NCBI GenBank assembly: GCA_003999685.1
Contig: CP021220.1
Span: 1-64,000 of the forward strand
DNA: 64,000 nucleotides
Source: Taiwanofungus camphoratus
Lineage: Eukaryota; Basidiomycota; Agaricomycetes; Polyporales; Taiwanofungaceae
Direction of reading: 5' to 3'
The position numbers and the translations under genes were made by a program. Below are positions 29,951-44,627 of this stretch, one piece after another (positions within the stretch are counted from its first letter, which is position 1; the number at the start of each line of letters is the position of its first letter). The notes beneath the pieces were generated by a model. The model did no database searches, was not told the DNA's origin, and saw only the letters and a list, made by a program, of their open reading frames with translations.

Positions 29951-32900
29951 CTAGAAATCATCCGCATCGTCCGCGGGTACACCCCTAACGCCGCCACTTT
30001 GCGTCCGTCCACCATCCCTCGCTTTCGCAGTGCGCATCTGCGGGATCCGCTTCCCACTGACACTCTTCGATACGTCCTCTTGTAACTCCTCTTGCAATGC
30101 GTCTTCTCCGGGCTGTGACGCTGGGAACGGGTATTGCAGTTGCTGTTGTTGAGGTGGCGGACTCAACTTCGCTTTCGCCGCTGCAATCTTCTTGGCTTTC
30201 TTCCTCTGCTTCTTGCTGCTCGCGTTGGTCTCTGTACTGATCGTTGAGCTTGTCGACTTCGATTCAGCAATAGGAGGTGCATGCAAATGGTTTTGTTGCA
30301 CAACCGATGGTGTTTCTGGCGGCGTTTCATAAGGCGCAGGGTCCATCCATTCTTCATCCTCTTCGTCATCGAACCCGATTGACTCCTCTGTGGGAGCCTC
30401 ACCCTTTAAGGGCTCGGCCATCTCGAACGATGACTTGCCCGCACCGGGAGTAAGCGGGTCAATAGGATCGTCCTCGGTGTCGGCCTCTGACTTGGCAGCG
30501 CTGCCTTGCACGCTAATATCCGGCGACGCTGATGGGGAGCGGGTATCGGAGAACTCGTCTTCGGGCATATCGATATCAGGTTCGGAGATAGACTCTAAAC
30601 CCATGTATTCATCCGAGTCGGACGGCCAATTCGGGAGCTCATCCTGTATTGTGAATATTGTCTTATGTTGACGGAACAGCTGATGAACGGTGAGCATGCG
30701 AGCACAGCGTGATGCAACGTGAACGCTACGTACCTCTGTAATGCGATTTCGGAAATCGATCCAGTCTTGCTCATCTTTGCATAAGAACCCAATGAGCATG
30801 CTGGGATCCAAACCGGACAATGGCATTTTCCTGACACGGTCGCAATGGAAAGTCTTCAGCTCCGCTGCAGAATATGCAGTGACATAGTGCCTCTGGAGCG
30901 GATCGAGGTCAGGGCCAAGCCCAAGCTCACGCGAGTCCATCTCCGAGTCGTCTGGCAGAGCACTTGAGGACTGCCATCGCGCGTGTGATTGGGATGATGA
31001 TGATTGAGAAATGGAGTTAGAGGAAGTCGAAAGTTGTTGCTGTAAAGGAGAAGGAACCGGGGGAGGACGATGTGAAAAAGCAGAAGAACTAGAGCCCGTG
31101 CTGGAGCGCATGGGAGATGGAGCGGTGGGCGAGCGGAAGTGATTAGTCTTGCGATAAAAGCGGTCTCGGTCACGCTCGCGTTCTGGGGAGTACGAATTAT
31201 CTGGCGAAATCTGACGCTCCCATTGATCGCGATTAGCAGGTGGTGGTGTATCGCCAATACGCGGTGGTGGACGAAGAGGAATCGTAGGTCGTGCATGGTG
31301 AGGATCAAGATAGAACAGATTATCTGCCTGGGATCCGATGAAATAATATGATGATGACGGACGACCGCCTGCGATCCCAACTGATTGAGACAAAGTATAT
31401 AAAGCCTGTGAGACACGCGAAAGACGAGTCAATCGGTAAACACAGAAGGGCATCCGAATGAAAGTAGAGAACCAACCTTAATAGTATTGTAATAGATGGG
31501 GTTCACGCCGTTTAAGCCTAAGCGTATGCCGACCAGTACCAGTACAGCCCGATCACCCCATGTAGACCGGCCATGTTTCCGAGGAGAGCCTATGCTTGAG
31601 TTCGATGCGGCGTACACATCGGACTGGTATACTACACCATCGGAGGCGACAGAGACCCCAAGTGCCGCCTCAGGAAATGCATGAACGAGTTTCCTACCCA
31701 GACCATCAGCTTGAACTTTCCACTTATAAAAGAAAAGGTCTACCTGATAGCGCCGGCAGCAGTACTGGGCCCGAACCACTGTCCAACATCTTTACCAAGC
31801 TCTTTCCCGACCAACGCCATACGATGTACACTGAAGGGAGCTAGAAAAGATGGATCATCGAGAAACCATGTAATGATTTGTACATAGGTTGCATAATCAA
31901 CTGTATATATAGGATATGGTGGCCTTCGCCAATCTTCAGAGCACATTTATGAGCACATTCACGGCGGGACAAAGACAACACGCACCCCGGCCAAGATGGA
32001 GATGTAAAAGGGCATTCGCCAGAAGCGATTGCCCAGTCCTTAGCATGCAACCCCAGCCCGTGTCACTCGTCCAGCCCTTCTCTCCACCCAGCGGCCAGTT
32101 CCACTTCTTCGGATGTGGACTGCTTGATGGTGCTGCATTCTCACCGACGTCTGTCTCCAGTGCTGACAGAGTGGTATCACGGATCGGCTGAAACTGCGAC
32201 CGATATGTAAGCCATATTCGAGACGTGAAATCGGCATAGAACACTGGCGGCCAGTGCTTGGAGGGATCTTTGCCGTTAGGCGATGTAGGGGATGGCTGAG
32301 AATGTGTGAGGGAAGATTCGAGCATGGCGGTATTACTTGTGGCAACAGGCGATGAAGAAGCGGATGAGCGTAGAGAAGAGGGGGACCGACGCGATTCTAT
32401 TGAACCACGTCGACCCACGCTAGCACTCAAGACCGACGCAGATGCCGTGGGAGGCGGAGTAGGTTCATATCCGGGATGCTCGACACCGAGTAACCAGATC
32501 GGTTCCGAGCATTTATCAGGGGTGGCGTCGCTGTCCAAAAGATAGCGCATCGCCTTGTCGAGATGGCCTTTGCCGTGTCTTGCAGCGGTGAGCAGAGCGG
32601 ACCCTTTACCCTTTGGTGAGGATGCGGACGCAGCGAGATGCTGCTGAGAGATGAGTGATGGCAAGGATAAGTCGGTGGTGGAAGAGCTGAATGTGTGAGA
32701 AAACCAGCCCGAAAGCCTCGTCGGGAGATCGGAAAGACGTGAAGTAGAGGAACTGGAGGGGTAAAATGCGACCTGCGGATAATTATCAGACTGAGGCCTT
32801 TCAGAACGAGTTCGGGCGCGAGGAACATTGACGGGTTCGACGATTACGGGGGGTTCGTCCGGATTCTCGCCACCGTCGTTTGAGCGGTCAAGATTATCCG

Positions 32901-33171
32901 TATCCTGTGATTGACGACGTTTTTCGTCACGGTCCTTCGAGGAGAATGCTTTCTTGCTAGACTTGCGGTTCTTAGACGTGTCGGATATCGGATTAGAGCT
33001 AGAAGAGGAGGAACTGGCAAGGCTGCTGCTCGCGCTGGCGCCGGGATCAACCATAGATTTGGACCTGTCTCTTGATTGTTTCTGAAGAAACTTGGGGAGC
33101 TTAGAGACATGATGCGTAGACGTTGGCGACGACGACGATGAGGGGGAAAGATGTGATTGCTTGCTGGCCAT
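29951..33171 (-). CDS. ATG4: Autophagy cysteine protease ATG4, large basidiomycete form
   Basis: Processes Atg8 and removes it from phosphatidylethanolamine during autophagy. The ATG at 33171 ([14 protein letters not shown]) opens a ~280-residue Ser-rich disordered N-terminus. The protease begins near [14 protein letters not shown]. The catalytic Cys lies in [20 protein letters not shown] (codon about 32047-32049). Middle exons give [10 protein letters not shown], then [35 protein letters not shown] and YLDPHHARP, which contains the catalytic Asp and His. There follow a long disordered insert, [18 protein letters not shown], and an acidic tail ([10 protein letters not shown]) ending DDADDF. 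The C-terminal hydrophobic/acidic tail may bind Atg8. At least four introns. Converges on the Rab-like gene. Confidence 0.92.
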
Positions 33172-35460
33172 CGTCGTCGTCGTTGGCAGTCGTTCGAGAG
33201 GGAAGTTGTATGTATTTGGCTCCCGCTCCTGCGCAAGCAGTGGCCCGCAGGGCGGCCCTGTTTTCCGAATTTCTCATCTCCCACAGCCGCCTTTGAATGT
33301 TCTATTCTCAACACAATTGTATTCTTGCTGTAGAAACCATGCGAACCAGGCCAGAAACTAGTAACTGTTTGTCATCCATCATACTGACTGAACACTGGCA
33401 GTGCAAACTGGACCAATGGAAGCCAACTTGAATTGAATTGAGCCTCGATTTGTATGAGTTGTACGTGTCAACGGTACAGATACCGTCTTGTCCATGTCTC
33501 AACCATGTTCACTCTCAGCACTGGTTTTCGTGTCTCATAAGAAGCTTATTGATAGCAGCCTCAGAAGCCTTCAAGCTCAAGAACCTGGCCCAATATAGGA
33601 TCAAAAGTACGCGCAATTTCGTCGTGAACGCTCATTCGTCTTGGGAATCCCTCGATAACTCACCGCCGGCTGGTTGTGTGAGTGGTATCCACCTTCTCTA
33701 CCAGACATGACGCACATCTATTGCACATGCACTCTTGAAGCTTCGTTCCAGGATCCCAGACGCTAGGGCTGCAATCGCATAAGCTTCCTGGTGCAATTGT
33801 GGCACGAGTCACCGCTGTCCATCAATCGATGGCGTACTTGAGTATTTCAATTGACTGGCACGGACATACGCCCGATCAGTCGTGGCGGATCCTCTGATCG
33901 AAGGACGCACTGTGTACACTGCGAGAGTGCCTGGCCCTGCGTGCACACACTTCGGTCTCGGATTTGCATTCAGTTTGGTCACCACATCAGATGCCTCACC
34001 TGCCTCGTGGGGGGTATAATGTGCGGGTCAAGGTTGCGTTCGGCGCGAAGATGGAAAATGATACCGTCCTGTCCATTCCCACAAACCACGGAACACGACG
34101 TTTATTATTGATTGTGGTGTCCTATGCGTGCATGGGTACATGCTGCACAGCAAGGTCTTGCTCTTGAGGTATAGTGTAATTTGTTAGAGGCGTACTCGCA
34201 GGGCAAACTTGCAGATGAGTAGTGTCGTAGGGTGCTCCAATGACAAGGTGAACGCCTTTCTCGATCAAGTCTTTGCGTGCCGGTGAACAGATGGAAGCTT
34301 GGATGATGCATCGATGATCACTCGCAGAGGGTTCCGTTGATGTACACTCTCACGGTAAGGCGCCTTCGAAGCTACTCTGTTTTCCCAGAACACAATTTCC
34401 CTTCACTGAAATGGCGACACTGAATTCGCAGCGTTAATCACAAGGGACTTGGCTGCTCGGTCCGGAACAACTGGATACATGCAAGCGAATGTAGGATACT
34501 CTAACACGGGCCCTTGGGCTTCACGTTCGATTCAGAGTCCGGGTATTGATTGCATGAACCTAGGTCACCAGGCATATGTTTCACATAACCATTTGGTCAA
34601 TCCATGACCTTCTAGCCCTGGGTCTTGGATCAGGGTGATGCCTGGGACCTATGCATGCAGTCGATTCCCTCTTAACCCATAGCTGGTGGCGTCCACCGAG
34701 GGGGTATGGGTTAAGAGGGGGTTGACTGTACTTTGAAACGTGCCAAACTGTGCGCACAGGAGGTATATCGGCATGGAAGCTATGCTCAGCCATGCCTTGA
34801 TGAGAAGCAGGTGATAATGATTCGCTCGACAAGTGATGTCACATCGAAGGCAACGATTGAAGATGTTATTGTCTCGGGTATATTTCATCAGCCATGCGTT
34901 CGACGCAGCGCACAGTCGCAGGCAGCTTCTTTCTCCCTTGCGTGCGTTTCGCGAGCTTTGCATCCTGTTTAGTGTGATCAGACCTGACGTGCCCAATCAC
35001 CACTCGGAAATGATCATGATTCCCTCGCAGCCCTGTGGAAAGACAACAGAGACACGCAATCCTTGTCGAGCGAGCGTCTCATGTCTCCTCTCCTCCCATC
35101 AAAGCCTACCCGTCTGCAACGGCCGTATAGGAGCCCGAACGGTGGCTGACGACTGCACAGGGACGTGATGTGTATGTAAGTTTGCCAAGGTATCGGTAAC
35201 ACAGCCCTTCGATCATCACTACGACTGAATGCCGTCCCGATGATAGTCAGCGACCCAGATTGGATTAGATAGGTCATCATCGCTCGGCCTGGGCTTGCTC
35301 AACTCCTGCGTGGAGAGGCCTGAAGCGCACTCGACGATACTCATAAATTCATCTGCAGACCTGCGTCTGACGATACGATGCCATACATACACACATGCAT
35401 AATGTTACACGTCGCCGATTGATGCTCTTCTTTCGCGTGCCCGATGATATAAAACCGTCC
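33172..35460. other. 2.3-kb region without a recognisable gene
   Basis: The 33.2-33.4 kb part is the ATG4 promoter. The remainder holds only short unsupported frames and one small palindromic element (34659-34728). It may contain decayed mobile DNA, but I cannot assign any family. Confidence 0.5.
34659..34728. mobile_element. Tiny palindromic element with pogo/Fot1-like ends
   Basis: CCCTCTTAACCCATA (34667-34681) pairs with TATGGGTTAAGAGGG (34705-34719). Including flanks, about 18 of 21 bases match between 34661-34681 and 34705-34725. An inner GGTGG-CGT-CCACC extends the hairpin. The outer ends read CAGTCGATT and GGTTGACTG next to TA, like the CAGTC-ends of pogo-type Tc1/mariner elements, although the left flank is TG. 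A minimal foldback derivative is likely; no transposase is nearby. Confidence 0.5.
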
Positions 35461-37369
<1,909 letters not shown>

Positions 37370-37431
37370 GGTCAATGTGAAGATGAGACGGAACGGTGGG
37401 TTACTGTTTAGAGCGCATGGGATTTATAAAG

Positions 37432-37439
37432 GAAGCGGG
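37432..37439 (-). promoter_or_regulatory. TATA box of the aldehyde dehydrogenase gene
   Basis: TTTATAAA, identical on both strands, lies about 65 bases upstream of the ATG on the minus strand. Confidence 0.55.
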
Positions 37440-38153
37440 GGTCCGCGTTGACACCATCGGGATGATCCATTGGTGAGATGGCCCGGTCATTTGCCAACGG
37501 AATGGCGGGGAGGTGTGGATCTCACGGGTACCCTCCAGGAGGTCAGCTGCCCCACCGATCCATCAAATCGGCTTCTGGATGTCCTGTTCTCCTGATGGCG
37601 GAATGCCTGAATGCGAAGCAAAACAGCCCACAATGTGAGGATTTGCGAGAGATGATGATCCTCTCGGTAAATGTTGGAGATGGACATTGAACGCCTCGAC
37701 TACGGGGACACCGGTGTGTGGCCTGGGAGAGCTTGCCCAAGGTTCAGGCACGTGAAACAACCAGCTGATCACTCTGCTATCCAAGTATGGCAACTCACTT
37801 GCCTAATCTGTCCATCACTTCACAGTGGGCTTATGACGTCTGGGCCGATATTATCCGCTGAAATACTTATAATTTATATTAGTATTAGAAAAGAAAAAAA
37901 TACACAAATAACGGTCTCGATTGGTGCGGGACCTAATTCGAACTTGGCTGCGAATACGCTCTCTTCACAGATAAGTAAACATGCGTATTCTTGCAGATTA
38001 GACTCGGAGATCCGGGGGTGGGATCATCCCGATCCTCGAAGTGTTCTCCATTATCTGCTACTTGGCATCCTCGCAGACCGCAGCAAGTGTAATGCTCTCG
38101 AACGAGTCCTTGCAACACGGGACAAGACCCTGACCGATCAGAACGTCAAACAT
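37440..38153. other. Intergenic region between ALDH and NAT9-like genes
   Basis: Promoter of the aldehyde dehydrogenase and 3' flank of the acetyltransferase. A strongly AT-rich patch lies at 37858-37910. No gene recognised. Confidence 0.5.
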
Positions 38154-39146
38154 CTACTGCTCCGTACGCAAACCAGACTCTGATGGGGCCGTTTCCAACC
38201 TTTGTTGTCGGCCCTGCTTCCACGCCATCGCATCAGCTCCCTTGAACCGCATCTCAACCTCCCCAAACACCTCCACCCTCCTCGTCACCGCGAACCCCAG
38301 CTTCTCGAACAGACGCATGCTGGCCACGTTCCTCTCCCCGATGCGGGCCACCAGCCGCTCTCTCGCGACAGGCAGCGGGCGGGGCGCGCTGGGGGATGTG
38401 GCGTACGATAGCATCAGTTGCAACGCGGCGGAAGCGAGCCCGCGCCGCCGGAACGCTGGCTCTGCCATCGTCGCAAACGGATTGCGGGAATCGGCCCGGA
38501 AACGGTCAGCGAACTGGCACCGCCGGCGGACTAGAGAGGGCACGGGATGCGCTATACCTGCTATCATGACTTCCACCTCGGCTTCGAAATCCTCGGCGCC
38601 GGGTGCGCCTTTGAGAAACAGGTTCACGTCGCCAATCATGGGTAGCGCGCGAAGGGTTTCGGGGGTAACCTCTGCTTCGGATGGCGTGCCATCGCCCGCG
38701 AGAACGATGAACGTCAGTTCTATCGCGCGCGGCGATCCGGATGGTGAGCAGACGCCCGGGAGACGGCACAGACGGCGCGAGCCACTCACTGTCTCCGTCC
38801 ACCTGCCATCTCTCTGCACTTCGAATCAGGCACGGTTTCAGAATCACGGCCGCGCAGGGACGCTCACTCTGCATTTCGTACTCCTCCCGCAGCGTCAGCG
38901 GCTCGCTCGCCGTGAGCTCACGCAGCTCAGGGCTCGTCATCCATCCGTGATATCTCTAGCTGCAGCATGAGTCTTCCGCATGAGCCGTGAAGCCCGAGGG
39001 GAACAGGCGCGCGCACTGACAGCTACGTGCTCAGACCTGTTTCAACGGTAAACGCGGGCTGGTCGGCAGGGCTCTATGGGCACTTGCCTGTAGGGGACCA
39101 GCACAACGTCGTTATCGACGATGATAGTGTTCTCGTTCGCCCGCAT
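38154..39146 (-). CDS. GNAT acetyltransferase, NAT9-like, with a probable 10-nt microexon
   Basis: Acetyl-CoA-dependent N-acetyltransferase of the NAT9 type (targets poorly known). Exon 1 (39146-39088) reads MRANENTIIVDNDVVLVPYR. Then comes a 51-nt intron (39087-39037) with a GCAAGT donor and CAG acceptor, a 10-nt exon (39036-39027) coding SEH, and a 71-nt intron (39026-38956) before RYHGWMTSPELRELTASEPL. The next joins give EMQKRWQVDGDKLTFIVLA, a very NAT9-like run. The acetyl-CoA loop is EPAFRRRGLASAALQL, followed by NVASMRLFEKLGF. The stop is at 38154. Confidence 0.83.
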
Positions 39147-42100
39147 ACTGGAGATCACAGCTGTTTTCACTAGACGGCGCCGGGCAGTGTTGCCAAAACC
39201 TGAAGCAGGTATGAGTCGAGCGCGAGTTGGGTCCTGAACAGACAGCCTCGGCGTAGTCAAATTGTCGGCCGACCAGGACGTGCCAAGCGTCGAGTGCTAC
39301 TTACGACGGATGGGGATGCGTACTGGCTGAGCTCAAGTCAAAAGGCAGAACGTTGCACAATTTCCATGCAATATGTATGACTTCTCCGTGAGGCGGGGAG
39401 CGAGCCACAAAGCCGCAGGATCGATCCGATGGGACAGATAAGATCACGCGGCTGGTCCCAAATAGGTAATTCCCGACGTGCGGAACAGTCGGATGTGTTT
39501 CCCTGTCTTTAGTCAAATGTTCGGCGTAATGCCGCCTCGGACGCAGGGATAACCTGTAGCGCTCAGCGTCCCCCTGCGCACACACCCTCGCAGCTAACGT
39601 TCATTGTGTACAACGAACACACTACAGCGCATGCACTCTCGAGGACACTTCAGTCCGTGCGGTGAGCGACGTTCTCTCAATCGATCGATCACGCTACTCC
39701 TGCCGCCGGGCCCTTCTGCGGCAAGCAGCTTGCCCTTTGACTGCCACCTCTACTTCCTGGCTTGTTGAGCTGGTCTAATGGCAATCATCATGATAAAGGC
39801 CAGGCGAACTGTTGATGTTGAACCAGGATTGAAATATTGATTGCAGATACCGATGTCTATCTCGAGTAGATCACCCGACAGTTCAAATGTTCAAAAGTTG
39901 AATGATCTTGAACGATCCTAATGACTCTGAGTCTTGAAGCGATGAGTTCGTGCAAGACAGTCTAGATCTTTTCGTACGATGGGAGGATATCGGGCTCCTT
40001 AATGGTGGTGGCAGCGATGGACAGCCGCGGCCAGCGACTGCCAGTGTGGCCTTGTGAGCCGGGTCGGTGTCTGTGAGCGAACAGCCAAGTGGTGCGTTCT
40101 CCGCGGGCATATCCCCACAGTTGCAGCCGCTGACGTTCGATAGACTAGATATATGTATTGACTCTGATTGGCATGTACATGCAGTATGTAATAAACGGAC
40201 GCAGAATGAAAATCCGAATGAAACAATCGAGCCTTCATCCGAAACGTTCCGGGGCTTTGCATCGGTTGCGCGTTTGAGAGAAAGCGCGCAAAAGAGAAAT
40301 GTTTCCATTTTGAGAAGGAGATGTGGTGATGGTGAGTCACATTGTCGAGGATGCTGCATCGTCTGACAACAGAAATGCAGATCCACTGAGTGCTTTAGGC
40401 AGGGAGCAAACCGGGGGCGGTGACGAGCAGACGAAGCATCGGGCTAAATCGGGCGCAGCTATTCGGAAAGTGCCGCGCAGTGCTCCTCTCCGCTCTTCCA
40501 GTCCTGCGCCTCGCCCCGAAGGCTCGTGCTGCGTTCCGCACCAAAAATTGATACCATTTCTCTTCGGAGCCGCAGCCTGCAGTGCGTTGTCGAGGCCTCA
40601 GTGGTGTCGTATCGGGATGAACAGGGTGGAGGCCTGAGTCCAGGTGTAGAGTGCGTCCGTTTAACCCGTTGATCCGTTTCGGCCGAACGGCCGATCGCTG
40701 TCCCGTCCTGCATTCGGACTGAATATAAGGCCCAGGTAAAAGCTCTGTTCTAGTTTCTCTTTTTCTCAGGCCGTCTCTCTGTCGTCCTTGGCTACGTGTT
40801 TGGCTGGAGTGGTATGAAGACACCCAAGGTTGTTGCTCCTCCAGGTCTTCGGGCGTCTGGCAGGCTACTTGCGTCTCGGACTCGCTCATGGTGTGTCCGC
40901 CATCCCAAGGGGAACTTGGAAGCGACATTTTGCTGTTATTAAGCTCGGGCAGTGTTTCCAAGACCACATGCATCCACAGCACCGTACCTTTAGAACGACT
41001 GATTCTCACAATGACATGCGGACCTCCGAAACGGAACTTCAGTATGCATTTGTGGGCAGAATCGTGCGACTCTAGCGCTGAGTCGCACTGTTCTGTCACC
41101 AATTGCAGTGTCGTTGTTCACAGTCCATTCAAATGGTCGCTTTACGTCTAGTTTTCTATCATGAACACTCGGGACATCTTGTGGTTACTTGGGGCCTTCG
41201 CCGGGGCGGAAGCAAATAGCCGATCATCGAGTGGGGCTCACCCATAGCATCCGCGTGTAGATGTTAGATTAACGTTCAAACACGCCATTCAACAACGGCG
41301 GTTCTCTGGCACGACCGAGGCACGGAGGTCATCTGCCCTGCCCCAGCATGGGCTTCTCCGACAATCGTGGTGGCCAGGTAAGTCGCCTTGGGGCAAGGAA
41401 GTATACTCGTCCCCCCTTCCGCCGCGCGCACGAGCGGATGCATCTGATTCTGATATCTCCGCGGGAGGATCGTGACCCATCCGCGTCTTTTGGTATCTCG
41501 GCGTGCCGCCATAAGCATGCTCGTGCACCCTGATGCGGGTCGATTGTTCACTTTATTAACCCGTCCACCGCGTTTAGAGACAGCCTGCTTCCCTCTCCTA
41601 TCAGCTGTCTCTAGTTTACCTGCCCCACTGTAGATGTTCCTGCCGCCAACTCTCAAGGTCTGTTGCTCGACTACGAACATTTGGAGCAAGGGAAGTAGGA
41701 CGACGTTCCTCAAGACTCTGTGCACATGGTCACCGACTGGGTGTGGCATAGAACGTGTATCGGCACCTCGTCGGTTGTTTGTTTCGGGTCGCCTTTGTCT
41801 GGTTGAACTTCGGGACTCGCTGCCTGGGACTCTGCTGCCTGCTCCCACTTTATTAGTCTCCATCTCCCCAACCCCTTTTGACTTGTCGTGAACGGATTTA
41901 TACCACTTGACCCTGATTCCCCGGTGCGCTCGGCCTGAAGCATCTATGGCTTATTGTGCACCCTACACTCAGCCGTCTATGCCGAGTATCGTTCCTGGAG
42001 CTGTTGGCTATACTGCATGTGGTCGTCGTTCTGGTTTTTGTTCAGCCTGTCTCTTCGCCTCACGGCGACGTCGAGGATGTCATCTGTGCTGGTGCTGACC

Positions 42101-42760
42101 GAAGGCCGGGGGCGTGACCGAGACGATGACTACAAGGCGGTGACTACTACGAGGCGCGCCGTGGGACGGATCTCTTGCCGGCCGCCGCTGACGGTCACGT
42201 GCCTCGTGCCGGCAGCTGTACTTGGTCTAGTCGCGAACCAGCTGTCGGATGACTGCAGTGGGTGCGCGCTCTGCCTGTTGTGGTGCAGTCCTATGATCCC
42301 CGGTTTTCGAGGGCTTGGAACGCCCAAGGCGCGTTGCCGCTAGAAGTCGACAAAACATATCGGTGAGCACCTGTGTATGTCACGTGTTACGCGTTCTCTC
42401 ACCTTGACGAACAGCCTTCCCCACCTTGGATACGAACAACAGGTCCCTTGGCGGACGTGGTACCTTTGTCCAAATGGACTTGCGACAGCTGGCATTTGCT
42501 TAGTACATGTCGTGGTCACAACATCCGATCTCGCTCACCAGCTGATGACCATCGCTATGCTTAGCGCCCTTGGTAATATTTTTCCCTCCCCAGTCCGATT
42601 GCGGGGTCCGCGCCCGGGGTCATCTGAGAACTCGCGACCGGTGGCTTGATTGCTTATGTAAGCAATATTCAAAAGGCACCGCCAGGATTCATCAATTCTT
42701 TTCGTCCTTGTACCCTCTCCCCCGACGCTCTCTACCACTGTTCTTCCGCATCCCATCGCC
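39147..42760. other. 3.6-kb region without a recognisable gene
   Basis: The frames here, including a 195-codon one on the minus strand at 41276-41863, show no motif, no plausible splice pattern and no codon signal I can defend. The last ~100 bases are the pyrimidine-rich leader of the acetate transporter. GGGGTC occurs twice near 42604 and 42619 in a GC-rich patch. The region may hold decayed sequence or a long non-coding transcript; neither can be shown. Confidence 0.45.
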
Positions 42761-43703
42761 ATGTCCTCGCAGTTCGAGAAAGCAGAGAACGGCGAAATCG
42801 CCCAAGTCAACGCCCTCCCGCCTCGCCAGGCGCTCGGCTCTTCCAATGCGCGGTTCAGAAAGTTTGGAAACCCCGGTCCTCTGTACGTTGACGTCGAATC
42901 ACCCTTTTTTGCGCGCCGATGCCTTATCCCGTTCCGCACGCAGTGGACTTTTTGCCTTCGCTTCGACCACTCTTATGTTATCGTTGTTCAACGCCACCGC
43001 GCGGGGCATCCACGTACCCAACGCAGTCGTCGGCATGGCGCTGTTCGTCGGGGGGCTCGCCCAGCTGCTCGCGGGCATGTGGGAATTTGCTGGCGGTAAC
43101 ACCTTCAGTGCCACCGGTCAGTGTCGCGTTTCGCGATGATCCCCCTCTATGCGTTGGGCCCTTACACCGATATTTGGCCGAACAGCGTTCACCATGTTCG
43201 GCGGCTTTTGGATGTCGTATGCCACCGTCTTCATACCCGGTTCCGGCATCCAGGCTGCATACAATGGTAATACCGAAGAATTCAATTCAGCTATCGGTAT
43301 ATACCTCATGATGTGGTTCATCATCACGTTCCTTCTTTTGTGAGTGTTGATCCTCCTGCAACACCGCATGGTGTCGGTCTGACACCTTTCCACGCAGCAT
43401 CGGATCGTTGAGAAGAAACATCGGATTGGTCGCTCTTTTCTTCTTCCTGACCTTGACCTTTTTGCTGCTTGGCATCGGTATGCGAACTTCTCATGTCGTT
43501 CACCGGGGGCACATACTGAGCAATCGACTTCGCTCTCAGGATCGCTTATCTCACACACAGCTGCGGCGTGCACAAAGGCAGGCGGTGCGCTCGGGATCGT
43601 CACCGCATTCATCGCTTTCTACGTCGGAACTGCCCAGCTCCTCGCACGGGAGGAGAGCTGGTTCACGCTGCCTCTGGGCGAGTTGCCCCAGAGGCTCAAC
43701 TAG
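42761..43703 (+). CDS. GPR1/FUN34/YaaH-family acetate transporter (Ato-type)
   Basis: Plasma-membrane acetate/proton symporter family with six transmembrane helices. The ATG at 42761 (MSSQFEKAENGEI) leads to the family motif NPGPLGLFAFAS, a variant of NPAPLGL, split by an intron. Later segments are VVGMALFVGGLAQLLAGMWE, AFTMFGGFWMSYATVFIPG, YLMMWFIITFLLL, RNIGLVALFFFLTLTFLLL and a last helix GIVTAFIAFYVGTAQLL, ending LPQRLN. Four introns of ordinary size. Substrate is assigned by family only; ammonium export has been proposed for some members. Confidence 0.9.
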
Positions 43704-44627
43704 GCGTCTGTTCTCAGTCTGTTCGTGTTCGCGATCGCTGTCGCACTGCTATATACCATATGTACACTAGTATCCCGCTACGTTATTGCAAGCGTGGTCA
43801 ATGAGAGTAATGTTATGTGCGTTATGAAGATTCGGATGTGTGATGTAGGAAGTACTAGTGTGATTCAAGATGTCCGGTCGCACGTACGCCGTGAATAAGA
43901 TGCCAAGGCCTGCCAGATTAAAACATGTCCCTCATGGCACTTGGAGGTCTGGGAACAGCAAATAGTCACAGCATCACCATCTGTCGAACTGTACCCGTTG
44001 GATTCATGACATGGAGTGCGATGGCAAAGGTGATAGGTGCGATCAAATCAACACTGCAGGGACGAGCTTGGCCCGTATGGATTTCGTAATCTTTTCGACA
44101 GCGTGACAGTAATGGCGGGAGACAGGTGAGGGACTAAAGAGGCCCGATGCTCCCAAGACTAAAGCACAAGGCCATCCTGCATGTCACACGGCGGTATCGG
44201 GGTAATACATCGACACTTTCACTGTGAACGAATGCTTGCGGAATTCAGCTCGAGGCATATCACCCTGGGCTGCTTGGATCAACGGAGATGCTAATACATC
44301 GTAAGGTCTGCAAGGGAAAAATACAAATTCATGAACGCTATCTGAGGCCGAACAACTACCGAGATCATTGCATTGGCAGGAGCCATCGCGTATGAAATAT
44401 GACAGTGGAAGTCCGAGGGAAACGAGGAACAGCTGTGTCGGAGGAGAATATGGGACGATTGAGATGGTCAGTCGCTAGGCTCCGGAAGGGCCCAATTAAA
44501 GGTTACGGCAGGGGAAACCAGACAAGTCATCCAATGACACGAGTTCCACAGAGACCGCACGATTTGCTTTTTGGTGTGCTCTCAGGAGCAGAGTACACTA
44601 GGCTAGCCAGCAACCTGTACTCGCGGT
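43704..44627. other. Intergenic region after the acetate transporter
   Basis: About 920 bases with no gene, RNA or repeat that I can support. Confidence 0.5.

Noticed and set aside
40395-41102. 235-codon minus-strand frame
   Set aside because: No motif, and composition unlike the neighbouring real genes; no basis for calling it a gene.
41276-41863. 195-codon minus-strand frame
   Set aside because: GC-rich region, no recognisable domain, no flanking splice structure; treated as chance.
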